A stretch of 64,000 nt of DNA, from assembly GCA_028287035.1 (NCBI GenBank), contig JAQBQL010000188.1, positions 1 to 64,000 of the forward strand, given 5' to 3'. The translations under genes were made by a program, and so were the position numbers. Under the pieces are notes generated by a model that saw only the letters and a program-made list of their open reading frames with translations, was not told the origin of the DNA and did no database searches. The DNA is from Labilithrix sp. GTDB taxonomy: Bacteria; Myxococcota; Polyangia; Polyangiales; Polyangiaceae. Position 1 is the first letter of the stretch, and every line of letters starts with the position of its first letter. Shown here piece after piece: positions 8,215 through 16,553 of this stretch.

Positions 8215-8945
8215 ACCAGCAGCTCGATGTTGTAATTGCCCTTCGTGGGCTCGGTGTCGCCGCGCTCGTCCTCCTCCTCGCCGCGAGCGGCTGCATGCCG
8301 TCGGGCGTCCACAGCACCGCGCGGATCCGGGCGGCGGGGGAGATCGAGCACGCGGCGCTCGCCGAGGTCCCCATTACCCACTACGAGACGCCTATTGCGG
8401 GCGCCGCCTCCGGGCATCCCCGGTACGGGACCGATACCGGGGGCCTCCAGCTCGGTTACGCCGTGAGCGCCGGCCTCGGTGGTGGCGCAGAGGTCGGGGC
8501 TCACCTGGCGACCGCAGCCGGCGAGCTGAATGGCAAGCTGGGTCTCTATGACGGCGACACCGTTGCCGTCGCGCTCGCCCCGCGTCTCGCCACCAGCTGG
8601 GCCGGGACGTCGAGAGCGGGCGACACCCTCTACCATGCGCGCGCCCCGTTGCTCATCACGCTGGAGCCGAGCCCGTACGTGTCGGTCACGCCGCGCGCGG
8701 GTCTTGGCTTCGCGCGTGGCCGCGTGGTCGAGCCGGGCCACGAGGAGAGCAGCCGCGCCTTCGTGAGCGGCCCGTTCGCGGAGATCGGCTTCGACGTCCT
8801 GGTGCAGGCGGGCCCTCGCTTCGGCCTGTCGTTCGAGGGCTACGCCCTGCGGTCGCTCGTCAACGTCGACGGCCGCCAGTTCGCCGGCGGCGGGGTGGGG
8901 ATCGCGCTGGTGTTCGGAACGCGGGTCGGGCGGAGGGCGCGTTGA
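8211..8945 (+). CDS. Small surface lipoprotein, copy 2 (intact)
   Basis: 244 aa. The ATG at 8211 overlaps the stop of copy 1. The N-terminal signal ends LLAASGCMPSG, with the same lipobox and CMPSG as copy 1, then STARIRAAGEIEHAALAEV. The second half is a run of short amphipathic strands (LQLGYAVSAGLGGGAEVGAH, VALAPRLATSW, SVTPRAGLGFARG, FGLSFEGYALR) ending LVFG, the look of a small beta-barrel. It is clearly paralogous to copy 1 over its full length. No named family was recognised; both copies probably sit at the outer membrane. Confidence 0.8.
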   Translation: MNQQLDVVIALRGLGVAALVLLLAASGCMPSGVHSTARIRAAGEIEHAALAEVPITHYETPIAGAASGHPRYGTDTGGLQLGYAVSAGLGGGAEVGAHLATAAGELNGKLGLYDGDTVAVALAPRLATSWAGTSRAGDTLYHARAPLLITLEPSPYVSVTPRAGLGFARGRVVEPGHEESSRAFVSGPFAEIGFDVLVQAGPRFGLSFEGYALRSLVNVDGRQFAGGGVGIALVFGTRVGRRAR

Positions 8946-9001
8946 GGTGTCCGGCGATTGCGGCGTCTCCGGCCCGACGAGAACCGAAGGCAGGAGACCG
9001 C

Positions 9002-9165
9002 GGGTACCCGCGGCCGACGTACGCGTTCCGCATCGGAGCACTGCCGGGCGTCGAGCTGCGGGGCCACGTGGCCGCGTGGTCGGTCGAGGTGAGCGGCAAG
9101 GTGCACCTGGTCGCGCCGCGCCAACCGTCGCGCTGGCGATCGCACCGCGGCTGACGAGCGGCGCG
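9002..9165 (+). pseudogene. Remnant of a third surface lipoprotein copy
   Basis: About 55 codons right after copy 2 resemble its middle part in two frames. GYPRPTYAFRIGALPGVEL plus RGHVAAW and SGKVHLV align with HPRYGTDTGGLQLGYAV through GAHLATA and NGKLGLY of copy 2. Then, one frame over, PTVALAIAPRLTSGA aligns with DTVAVALAPRLATSWAG. The signal peptide and the C-terminal strands are missing. It marks an old three-copy tandem array. Confidence 0.6.
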
Positions 9166-9284
9166 ATACGTCGGACGCGCGCTCGGAGACTTCAGCGATC
9201 AGCGCATTCGCGAATGGCAAACGGTGACCGCGACGAAGCATTGAGCATGCAGAGCTTGCGTGCTTCGCTCTCCGCAATCGATCA

Positions 9285-9610
9285 TTCGGTTGAGGCTGGC
9301 GCGGCAAACGTCACCAACGATGGAAAGGACGGCACAACCTCCGCCAGTCGGGTGTACTCCTCGGCTGAAAGACAGATATACCCTGGATTTTCCCGCACCC
9401 ACCCAGTCGTACAGTGCGTTCGAGTGCTCGAGAAGCGCCCCCAGACTCCCTGGTTCGAGCGTGTAGTCGCGACGAATGGCGTGTCCGGACAACCTGCGCT
9501 TCGGGGCCCTGGAAAGGCAGGTTCGTCTCTGCCGTCCAGTTGCCGAGCGTCTGCGCCTCCGCAGCGGTCACGCCGAGGTAACAACGCGCTCGAAGAGCCT
9601 GGCGAGCGAG
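9285..9610 (-). pseudogene. Decayed minus-strand gene of unknown family
   Basis: Protein-like sequence is spread over three minus-strand frames in collinear order: CYLGVTAAEAQTLGNWTAET and NLPFQGPEAQV; then RRDYTLEPGSLGALLEHSNA and LYDWV; then RENPGYICLSAEEYTRLAEV through LVTFAAPASTE and a stop at about 9282. Joined, they would make a short acidic protein, but two frame changes separate them. A further minus-strand coding-like patch, ELGALAALRLPTSTIERSW up to VCAPGV, lies at 9650-9850. No family was recognised. Given the neighbouring Imm53 gene, a toxin- or immunity-related origin is possible but not shown. Nothing convincing was found in 9850-10000. Confidence 0.4.
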
Positions 9611-10000
9611 CCTCGCCCTCGGCGCGAATCGCACTCAATGGGACTGTCCTCACACGCCCGGCGCGCATACGACCTTGAGATCGGAAGCGCCCGCGTCGAC
9701 TTCCACCATTGGCGCATTGTTCTGCCAAGATCTCTCGATTGTGGACGTGGGCAGCCGCAGGGCAGCGAGAGCACCGAGCTCGCACCCGAGCTCCTGCTCG
9801 AAGCCGCGAGGCAGGTCTTCCGCTCGTCTTGCCCAGCGACACGGCGGGCCTGCCATCTTGGCGGCCCGAGGCCGCGTGTACCGACCTGCCCGAAAGCGAC
9901 GTCCGGAGCAATCGTAGGGCTCGACACGCCGTGAACGCTGCGGGCGCCTTCAAACGTTCGCCAGTGTCACGGGCAATGCTCACTTGCAAGCAGACCAGAG

Positions 10001-10309
10001 TCAGCCGGTTGATTCTATGAATTCCGAAAATTGCAGGATCATCTCGGCAAGATTACTTGGCCCGCCAGCGGCGTCGTAGACGCCATTCTCCACCTTGACA
10101 TGCAACCAATCGTGCTCGGTCCGCGCCACCTTCCGGAACGCGACGTGCGCATCGGCTCTCGCCGTTCCCTCAAGGTTCACTTCGAGAGTCCAGCCGGGGT
10201 TGTCGATGGTGTCGATCCGAACCCCGAAGGCATGCTCCCAGTCGCCGTCGCAGCGCGACCGATACCAATCCATGAGCCAGACCAAGGGGTCTCGTCTCTC
10301 GTCCATCAC
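10001..10309 (-). CDS. Imm53 family immunity protein
   Basis: 102 aa; ATG at 10309 or 10306. The sequence has the Imm53 signature: WLMDWYRSRCDGDWEH, then GVRIDTIDNPGWTLEVNLEG and later DWLHVKVENG. Imm53 proteins are small cytoplasmic immunity proteins found next to polymorphic toxin genes. The gene is intact, but the region directly upstream on the same strand holds only a broken HINT-type toxin end. It is therefore an orphan here, possibly kept to protect against the same toxin delivered by kin. Match made from the family pattern by eye. Confidence 0.82.
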   Translation of the reverse strand: MMDERRDPLVWLMDWYRSRCDGDWEHAFGVRIDTIDNPGWTLEVNLEGTARADAHVAFRKVARTEHDWLHVKVENGVYDAAGGPSNLAEMILQFSEFIESTG

Positions 10310-10906
10310 GAAGGACTAACATGGCGCACAGCGCACGAGCTAGCGCGGAGGTAACCACTTGGGGATTTCGTCGCTGGTGGCGGGCCGGACCCCACCAGGC
10401 GCGGTTCTATCATGCGTATGCGGAGTCGCGAGGGGCTTCTCCCAAGCCCCACAAGGCCGTGCCGATAGAGCGTGCCTTCGGTGGTGGCGAAGAGTTCGTT
10501 CCGACCGCGAACATGTCTCACCTGTTGTACCGAGGGTCGATATTGCTTGGGTATCTTGGATATGCCGTGGGCTGTCCAAGGACGTTGGCTCTTGACCATT
10601 GCGAGGTGTCCTCGGCTTCGACGGCTCCGTCCCGTCGCAGTGGTTTTGAACCCAAACGCTCGCCTCCCCCGACGATGTACGTTTGGGTCCCCTCGACCTC
10701 GATGTTGTAGACCTCCCCGCGCCCGTCAGCGTCGCCATGCCGGCCTCGGCGGTCACGACGCTCGCGCCCACCTCAGCCGCGCCGCCGGCAAAAGCGCCGA
10801 GAGGGGCCTCCAGGTGATCGATCAAAGCCATCAGCCGCCCTTCGGTAGGCACCTGGATCGTCCAACCGAGGGAGGCGTCATGGCTCCGGCGCCGAGCACT
10901 GCTCAC
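10310..10906 (-). pseudogene. Broken C-terminal end of a HINT-type polymorphic toxin
   Basis: On the minus strand, from a possible ATG at 10831, the sequence reads ALIDHLEAPLGAFAGGAAEV up to MATLTGAG. Then, one frame over, it reads EVYNIEVEGTQTYIVGG, and back in the first frame SVWVQNHCDG. VYNLEVEGTHTYFVG..VLVHN is the classic end of a pretoxin HINT (Hedgehog/intein-like) domain, so this is the HINT C-terminus, with QN where HN is usual. Two compensating single-base changes in G runs (about 10716 and 10668) interrupt it. The expected toxin domain between 10640 and 10310 cannot be read in one frame. Upstream parts of the toxin are absent. The Imm53 gene follows in the same direction. Confidence 0.6.
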
Positions 10907-10984
10907 GAGGGAGCGAAAGCCGCGCGAGAGCTTTATGGTCCCGACGGGCTCGATAGATCGTTTGCCGGGGTCATCACTCCTTAG

Positions 10985-11313
10985 CCGTCAAAGTAGCTTC
11001 GTCAGGTCGTCGAGTGAATCAAATCCAACAAGGAAGAAGAAGAGCCGACTTCTTCGGTTCCCTCGAAGGCAAGCTCTGCGGGCCGCTCGAACAGGAGCGT
11101 GAAGCCCGCGGTTCCGGTCCGACTGTTTGAGCCCCTCCAGCCGTGCGAACTGGTCTTTGACGAGGCGAGCTCGGGCGACGGTACGTGATCAGAAGTAGAC
11201 GAGCACGTTCGCTCCGTGAGCGTGCAGCCGCTCGACCCCTCGACGGATCCGGAGGGGTGCTGTTTGGTCAGCGAGCGACTCGTGACCAGAACGCCGCAAT
11301 GCCGAATTCGCAA
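10985..11313 (-). pseudogene. Decayed small gene of unknown family
   Basis: Minus-strand coding-like sequence in at least two frames: TAPLRIRRGVERLHAHGANV and LVYF, then SRTGTAGFTLLFERPAELAF and EGTEEV. A frame change near 11030 continues it as FLVGFDSLDDLTKLL followed by a stop near 10983. The acidic C-terminus and small size would suit another immunity gene, but no family was recognised. The rest of 11314-11672 has only short overlapping frames on both strands; one minus-strand end, GLVRVKADPAEFEDALAARD, looks faintly coding, and nothing there can be called. Confidence 0.35.
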
Positions 11314-11672
11314 CCATCCACGGTCTAGTCGATGGGACGTCTTGCGGTGGTCAGCCCATCTCGGGCCGCGAGTGCGTCTTCGAACTCGGCAGGATCGGCC
11401 TTCACTCGCACGAGGCCTCGCCGGCCGCGGGCTCGCGTCGAGCCGCTCCGCGAGCTCGCCCGTGCGGCGAGCGTGTACGCGCGACCGAACGCGGTCGTGG
11501 CATGCCGCTCTCGGCCGCGCGATGGCAAACGACGACGGCCTCGACGGGCAGGGCCCGTTTGCGTGGCCCGGAGATGGCGCGGTGATGGTGTCGGGCGGCT
11601 TCGCCAGACCCGTCGCAGCGCACGGAGCCTGTTCCTTGCTTTCACCGAAGAGGGGCGGTCTCCTGCGCAGCG

Positions 11673-14249
11673 ATGGCAGACAATGACGAGCAGAAGAAGA
11701 TCAGTGCTGCGGGAGCATCGTCGAAAGGCCCTGACCGCCCCGCCGAAGATGACGATGGCTACGCCCAGTCGCCCAACGGACTTGCGCTTGGCAGCGTCGA
11801 GAAGATTCTAGCGCCCACCGATGATGTGGCTCGGGCTGTCGCCCATGAGCGCTCCGTGGCCGAAAACGTCGCATCGACCGAGATGTCGAGCGTGTCGAGC
11901 ACACCGAATTCGACGCCGCCGCACACGGAGGTGGCGCCCGCCACGGCAGGAGGGCGGGCATACAGGATGCCCGCAGAGCCAGGAGAGTTTATGTTATCGG
12001 GGTCGCCTGTCGCTTTGAGGGTGGCGAAGATCGATGGACAGTCATCCGCCCACTCCGCGCTGCCGCCCGGCGGTGCAAGCGGGACGGGAACGGTGACGAA
12101 CCCGCCAGTGACCGGAGCGGGGCCGGCAGAGATGTCGCCGATGGGTGCGAGTGGAACTGGAACGGTGACGAACGCGTCAGCGAGGGGGACGCTGAGCGCA
12201 GTGTTGGCGCCGATCGCGTTGCGCGCGACCGGAACGGTGACGATCCCGCGAGTCACCGGATCCGGGATGTCCGGAGTGCCGCCTGCGGGCGTCCGCGGAC
12301 CAGGATCTGCGACACTCCGGACCCAGGGCGATGAGACGATTCTCCCAGAGGACGGAGAAGCGATTCTGACGGAGAGCGGACCGGGTCGGCCAAGGTCACC
12401 CGCCCCAGCCGGCGGAACCGGAGCCCGCAGCGCGCCAATGAGCGGAAACGCCGATGTCATCCGAGCAGAGGGGTCGGGAGCACGTGGCACGGTGAATCCT
12501 GCTCTGAGCGGGCGAGCGCAATTCAATTTCGACGCACGCGGCACCGCGACCGCGCTGTCGGGAAACGAAGCCGCCGGTCCACTCGCATCGTACGCCAAGG
12601 TCGGCGCGGCGCTCTTATCGTCGGGCGGCGCCCGACCCGAGAGCGTGAACGACCAGCCGACCGACACCGACCACATTGGCTTCAAGCCTTACGTCGACGC
12701 GCTCGCGCAATTTCTCATGAGTGAACGAACGCTTCCACCCCTCACCGTCTCACTCGAAGGTGAGTGGGGGGCCGGAAAATCGTCCTTCATGGCGCAGCTT
12801 GATGGTGCGCTCAATCGTCTGGCGGGGACCAAGCGTGCCGTTCCCTCCGCCGCGGAAAATAACGCCGAGATCCCGCGAATCATTTCGTTCAACGCCTGGC
12901 GCCACGATAAAGACGAGGCGGTGTGGGCTTCGTTCGCGCTAGAGTTCGCCCGCGGCGTTGCCCCCACCGGGCTCAGAGATTGAGTCCGGCTCCCGCTCAA
13001 GCTTGCTCTCAAGCGGTTCCAGTGGGGCGAGGCTCTGCCGCTCATCTTGAAGCTGGTCGCTACCGGTGTGGTCGGGGCCGCGCTCGTGGCAGTCGTCGGG
13101 CGCTTCGTCCTTTTCCCGAAGCTGGGGGCTGAAGGAAGCCAGTCTTCTCAGGCAGGGTGGATCGACTATCTAAAGACATGGGTGCCGGTGGCATTTGCGA
13201 CATCTCCGGTGGCGATTGCTCTCCTACAGGCTCTTCGTCGTGTCCTTGCGGTTCCGCTCGAAATCGATCTGAAAAGGTACTTCGCCACACCCGCATACAA
13301 GGACAAGTTGTCATTTCTTGAACGGTTCCACGACGATTTCAAGTTGTTCGCGGAAACCTACCTTCGAGGACGTAGAACGTTCGTGCTCGTTGACGATCTC
13401 GATCGCTGCGAAGTGACGAAGGGGGCCGAGTTGCTTCAAGCTCTCAGCCTGATGCTCCCGGCCAAGCAGCCAATCTTCCTCATCTTGGCACTCGACCGTC
13501 AGAAGCTCGCAATGGGCGTCGCGGTGCGCAGCAAAGAGGTGCTTCCGTACATGGCGCTGTCGGCGAGTGGCTCTGCAGACGTCGCTGACATGGCTGAGGA
13601 CGACAGGGGTGCCCACGCACGAGCGGGGCTAGCGTACGGCTACGAGTTCATCGAAAAGTTCATCCAGCTTCCGTTTCGCGTGCCGATGCTCACGGAGGCG
13701 GGCCTAGGCCCCTTCTTGGATAGCCTGCTTTCGCCTTCGCCCGTCGTCAGCGGGAGCGGTGCGGCTCCGTCGCGGTCTCTCCTTGAGGAGATCGTCGAGC
13801 ACGATTCTCCCGAAGTGCGTCGCGTTATGAAGATGGCTGCCCCCGCATTGGGGAACAACCCGCGCAGGCTGAAGCAGTTCCTCAACCTGTTCCGCTTGCG
13901 GCATTACATCGCCCAGAAGACAGGCCAGCTTCGAGTTGAAGGCGCGGTGGGCCTCACGCTGCCGCAGCTTGGCAAGATCGTGGCGATCGAGCTGCGATGG
14001 CCGCTGCTCCTCGACAGACTCCTGCGAGAGCCGGACGCTTTGCGCGCATTCGTTGCCAAAGAGGACCTTCCGTCGCTTCGCCCTTGGGCTACTGACCGCG
14101 AGATGATCACGCTCCGCGATCACATGCCCGATAGCGGCGCAGCCGACTATCTGCTAAATTCGGGACTTCTTGTGCATCTGCCCACCCTTTATGGAACCGC
14201 AGCGAACGACTCGCCCGCACCAGCGCCGATTGAGATGAGCGCGAAGTAG
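11673..14249 (+). pseudogene. KAP-family P-loop NTPase interrupted by one in-frame TGA (12981-12983)
   Basis: A single reading frame runs from ATG 11673 to 14249 (858 codons plus stop) with exactly one internal stop, TGA at codon 437. Residues 1-330 are low-complexity, with GTGTVTN-type repeats near 136-200. The KAP domain follows: Walker A GEWGAGKS at 363-370, FNAWRHDKDEAVWASFALEF near 405-425, two hydrophobic segments after the stop (about 460-482 and 503-520) and Walker B TFVLVDDLDRC at 569-579. KAP NTPases characteristically carry membrane helices between Walker A and B, so this architecture is complete apart from the stop. CGA to TGA would be a one-base change (GLRD-R-VRLPL). If the stop is real, translation yields a 436-aa fragment with Walker A only; a restart at TTG 13047 could give a 400-aa second part. 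KAP proteins include phage-exclusion factors such as PifA. Confidence 0.85.
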
Positions 14250-14606
14250 CTCGCGTCGTCAGTGCGGGATCCCGCGGCCGCCTTCCGCATAAACCAGTCA
14301 TTCGCGAGCGCGACGTGGCCTGCCAGTTCCTGGACGCCCCCGGAATTCGGCTCGAGAACAAGAACGCCGAGTGTGCGCTCTGGCAGATCGTCGTCGGCGG
14401 AGGCGCGCGGATCCTTTCGTTTGGGGGAACACGCCAACGCAGCGGTGAAGATCTTGTCCTAGGGAGCAACTCCTTACGGCGAAGCAGCTGCACAAGCTGG
14501 GGGATGTACGGCCTCGTGCTCTTCGTTGGGTGGGCCCTTGTTCGTGCTGCGGTTCGTGAGCGATTGCAGAGGTCTCGGCAGCCGCGGGCCCCATGGCGCG
14601 GCCGGT
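14250..14606. other. No assignable gene
   Basis: This gap lies between the convergent KAP and kinase genes. A minus-strand frame reads LPERTLGVLVLEPNSGGVQE then LAGHVALANDWFMRKAA, which looks coding, and a plus-strand frame over the same bases reads VACQFLDAPGIRLENKNAEC. Neither has a credible start or family, so the region is left unassigned. Confidence 0.4.
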
Positions 14607-14624
14607 CTAGACCACGTAGTCTAG
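14607..14624 (-). terminator. Inverted repeat just after the kinase gene
   Basis: CTAGAC, 6-nt spacer CACGTA, GTCTAG: a perfect 6-bp stem starting 2 nt after the kinase stop. It could act as a weak terminator or a protein site; there is no T-run on either side. Confidence 0.3.
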
Positions 14625-14625
14625 C

Positions 14626-16011
14626 TCACAGCGGTCGACCGGCAACGCGGATCACCTTCGCTGGGTCAATCTTGTCCAGCACGGCGAAGAGGCTTGCGGT
14701 CCTGAACGCATCGTCCTCTGTCGCGAACATCTCTCGAATGCGATCCATCAGTGGATACCGGTTTAGTAGGACCGCGAGACGTCCGACCAACAGGATGCAG
14801 TGCGCCTTTCGGGCGACGTCGAGACGGATGAAGACCTTGGCCAGCAAGAGACTAATCGCGTCGCCAGCTTCGTATCCCCAGCGCGCAACGATCTGCGCTT
14901 GCGAGGAGGTCGCCAAGAACCTGTAAGGCTCCGACGTCGCTATCGCATCGAAGAAGGCCGCGCCCCTCATCGGCGGGTGTAGCCACACTTCGTCAGCGTG
15001 CCACGTCAGCGGCACCAGGTCTTCGTAGGTAAGGTCACCGCACGTCGACAGCGCATGTACAGCATAGTCGAGCCATGCGCGCGATGGGCGCGACTTCCAC
15101 TCGTCGAAATGGGGGACCGGCGGCAATGCGTAGTCCTCGGCACGAAGAAGGGATAGTATCCTTTCGAGGTAGATGCGCGCAGAAGCCGGCCTTTGCTCCG
15201 GCTCGTACCGTGTCAGCTCCCCAACGACGGTGCGCCAGAATCTGTCTTCGATCTCGCCCACTACAACGTCTTGTGGATCTCGGCCCGTCACCGCCTCGCC
15301 GAAAAGTCGACCCAAGCTCCAAAGGTCTGCACGCGGTCCGGCGTTGGCGGGGCTCTTTCGTTGCTCGGGTGCGATGTAGCCCGGAGTTCCGAAGGTTCCG
15401 TAGGCTCGTGTCCGTCCTCCGGCAGATTGTCGCGGACTCTGTCTCGCTAAGCCGAAGTCGATCAGCGTGACCCAGCCATTCGGCGCCACGAGGAGATTGT
15501 CTTGCGACAGGTCCCGATGGATCACCGCCGGTTCGGCTTCGTGGATCGCTCGAAGCGCGTAGAGAGCCTGGAGGATTAGGCTTGGTCCCGCCCCTGGGTG
15601 AGCGGGGAGGTATTCCTTTACAGTCTTCGCGTCACGGACAAGTTCTGTCAGCAGAACGCTTTGACCGTTCGGCAGCTCGCATGTGCCGTGAAATTCCACT
15701 ACGTTTGCGTGGTTCAACGCCTGAAGGACCTTCACCTCTTGCGTGAAGCGGTACATGTACTCGTCATCGTCGTCCCGTAGGACCTTGGCAAGGCGGTAGC
15801 CCTTGAGCGTTGCGAAGCGACCCTGTCGTGCGAGCAGACCGCCGAGAAGCGGATAGCTGACCTTATAGGCGCGGGCGAAGGTTCCGATGCCCACTTGGTC
15901 CTCTACGGTGTACTCATGCGTTCCGTCGCTGAAGGTCTCGCCGGGCTTGAGCGCCGGAGGTTCGCGGTTCCACCCGTCCTCACTCCACGAGCCGCTACGG
16001 TCGATCGGCAT
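14626..16011 (-). CDS. Hanks-type serine/threonine protein kinase with unknown C-terminal domain
   Basis: 461 aa. Kinase domain at residues about 36-295: glycine loop VGIGTFARAY (40-49), candidate ATP-anchoring lysine in YRLAKVL (K76), catalytic loop HRDLSQDN (165-172), DFG at 185-187 and an activation-segment end GTPGYIAPEQ (208-217). All residues needed for activity are present. The last 160 residues (from about 300) are not kinase-like and have no recognised family; they hold FDEWKSRPSRAWLDYAVHAL and a helical end resembling a repeat fold. There is no membrane segment, so it is probably cytoplasmic. It is convergent with the KAP gene and downstream, in the same direction, of the EndoU toxin-immunity pair. 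A defence role through this neighbourhood is a guess. Confidence 0.9.
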   Translation of the reverse strand: MPIDRSGSWSEDGWNREPPALKPGETFSDGTHEYTVEDQVGIGTFARAYKVSYPLLGGLLARQGRFATLKGYRLAKVLRDDDDEYMYRFTQEVKVLQALNHANVVEFHGTCELPNGQSVLLTELVRDAKTVKEYLPAHPGAGPSLILQALYALRAIHEAEPAVIHRDLSQDNLLVAPNGWVTLIDFGLARQSPRQSAGGRTRAYGTFGTPGYIAPEQRKSPANAGPRADLWSLGRLFGEAVTGRDPQDVVVGEIEDRFWRTVVGELTRYEPEQRPASARIYLERILSLLRAEDYALPPVPHFDEWKSRPSRAWLDYAVHALSTCGDLTYEDLVPLTWHADEVWLHPPMRGAAFFDAIATSEPYRFLATSSQAQIVARWGYEAGDAISLLLAKVFIRLDVARKAHCILLVGRLAVLLNRYPLMDRIREMFATEDDAFRTASLFAVLDKIDPAKVIRVAGRPL

Positions 16012-16174
16012 GCTGGACCTAGAGCAACACGACGCGGCCGCACCGTGAAGCCGCGATCTTCGTCGGCGACGTTATCTCTAGGGAGTAGGAAAGCCTCTCG
16101 CACGAAGAGGCCTCGTGCTCAGCCCCCCAGTTGCCGGCCTGCCTGCTTGCCGAATGCTGGCGCCGAGGTCAACG

Positions 16175-16552
16175 TCACGTGTCTTGTTCAGGCGCGAGCT
16201 CGCTCCTGCGGCCCTTCGGGCTCTTCTCCAGGAACGCGTGCCAGCGCTCGAGCACCTCGAGGAGCATCGACGTTGGGAGCGAGCGGACGTTCCTCGGCGG
16301 CTCGATGTACTCGTTCGTGAGGGTGGCCGTCTCCTCGGATGCGGCGACGCCCCAGGCGTTCCCGGGGCCGACGTCGAACGGCTCGCCGGCCAAGGCCCGC
16401 TTGACCTGCGCGATCCATTCTTCGACGAATCGGAGGTCGTGGCCCATCTCGCTCGCGACGAAGCTGGCGACGAACTCGTACGGTGGGTCAATGCGCAGCT
16501 CTTCTTGAACATGGCGCCCGTCAGGGTTGATTACAATCTTCAGGTTCGACAT
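16175..16552 (-). CDS. Candidate immunity protein for the EndoU toxin
   Basis: 125 aa, ATG at 16552, beginning 1 nt after the stop of the EndoU toxin gene, the standard arrangement for a toxin-immunity pair. The protein is small and acidic, without signal or membrane segment: MSNLKIVINPDGRHVQEELR at the start, FVEEWIAQVKRALAG, GNAWGVAASEETATL and MLLEVLERWHAFLEKSP near the end. The GNAW...Y...W pattern recalls small CdiI-like immunity families, but I cannot place it firmly. Function is inferred from position. Confidence 0.75.
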   Translation of the reverse strand: MSNLKIVINPDGRHVQEELRIDPPYEFVASFVASEMGHDLRFVEEWIAQVKRALAGEPFDVGPGNAWGVAASEETATLTNEYIEPPRNVRSLPTSMLLEVLERWHAFLEKSPKGRRSELAPEQDT

Positions 16553-16553
16553 T

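Noticed and set aside
12981..12983. TGA in the KAP gene as a selenocysteine codon
   Set aside because: KAP NTPases have no selenoprotein members, no SECIS-like hairpin was apparent right after it, and a CGA to TGA change explains the site.
14262..14462. Possible gene between KAP and the kinase
   Set aside because: Both strands give protein-like stretches over the same bases but neither has a start, ribosome-binding site or family.
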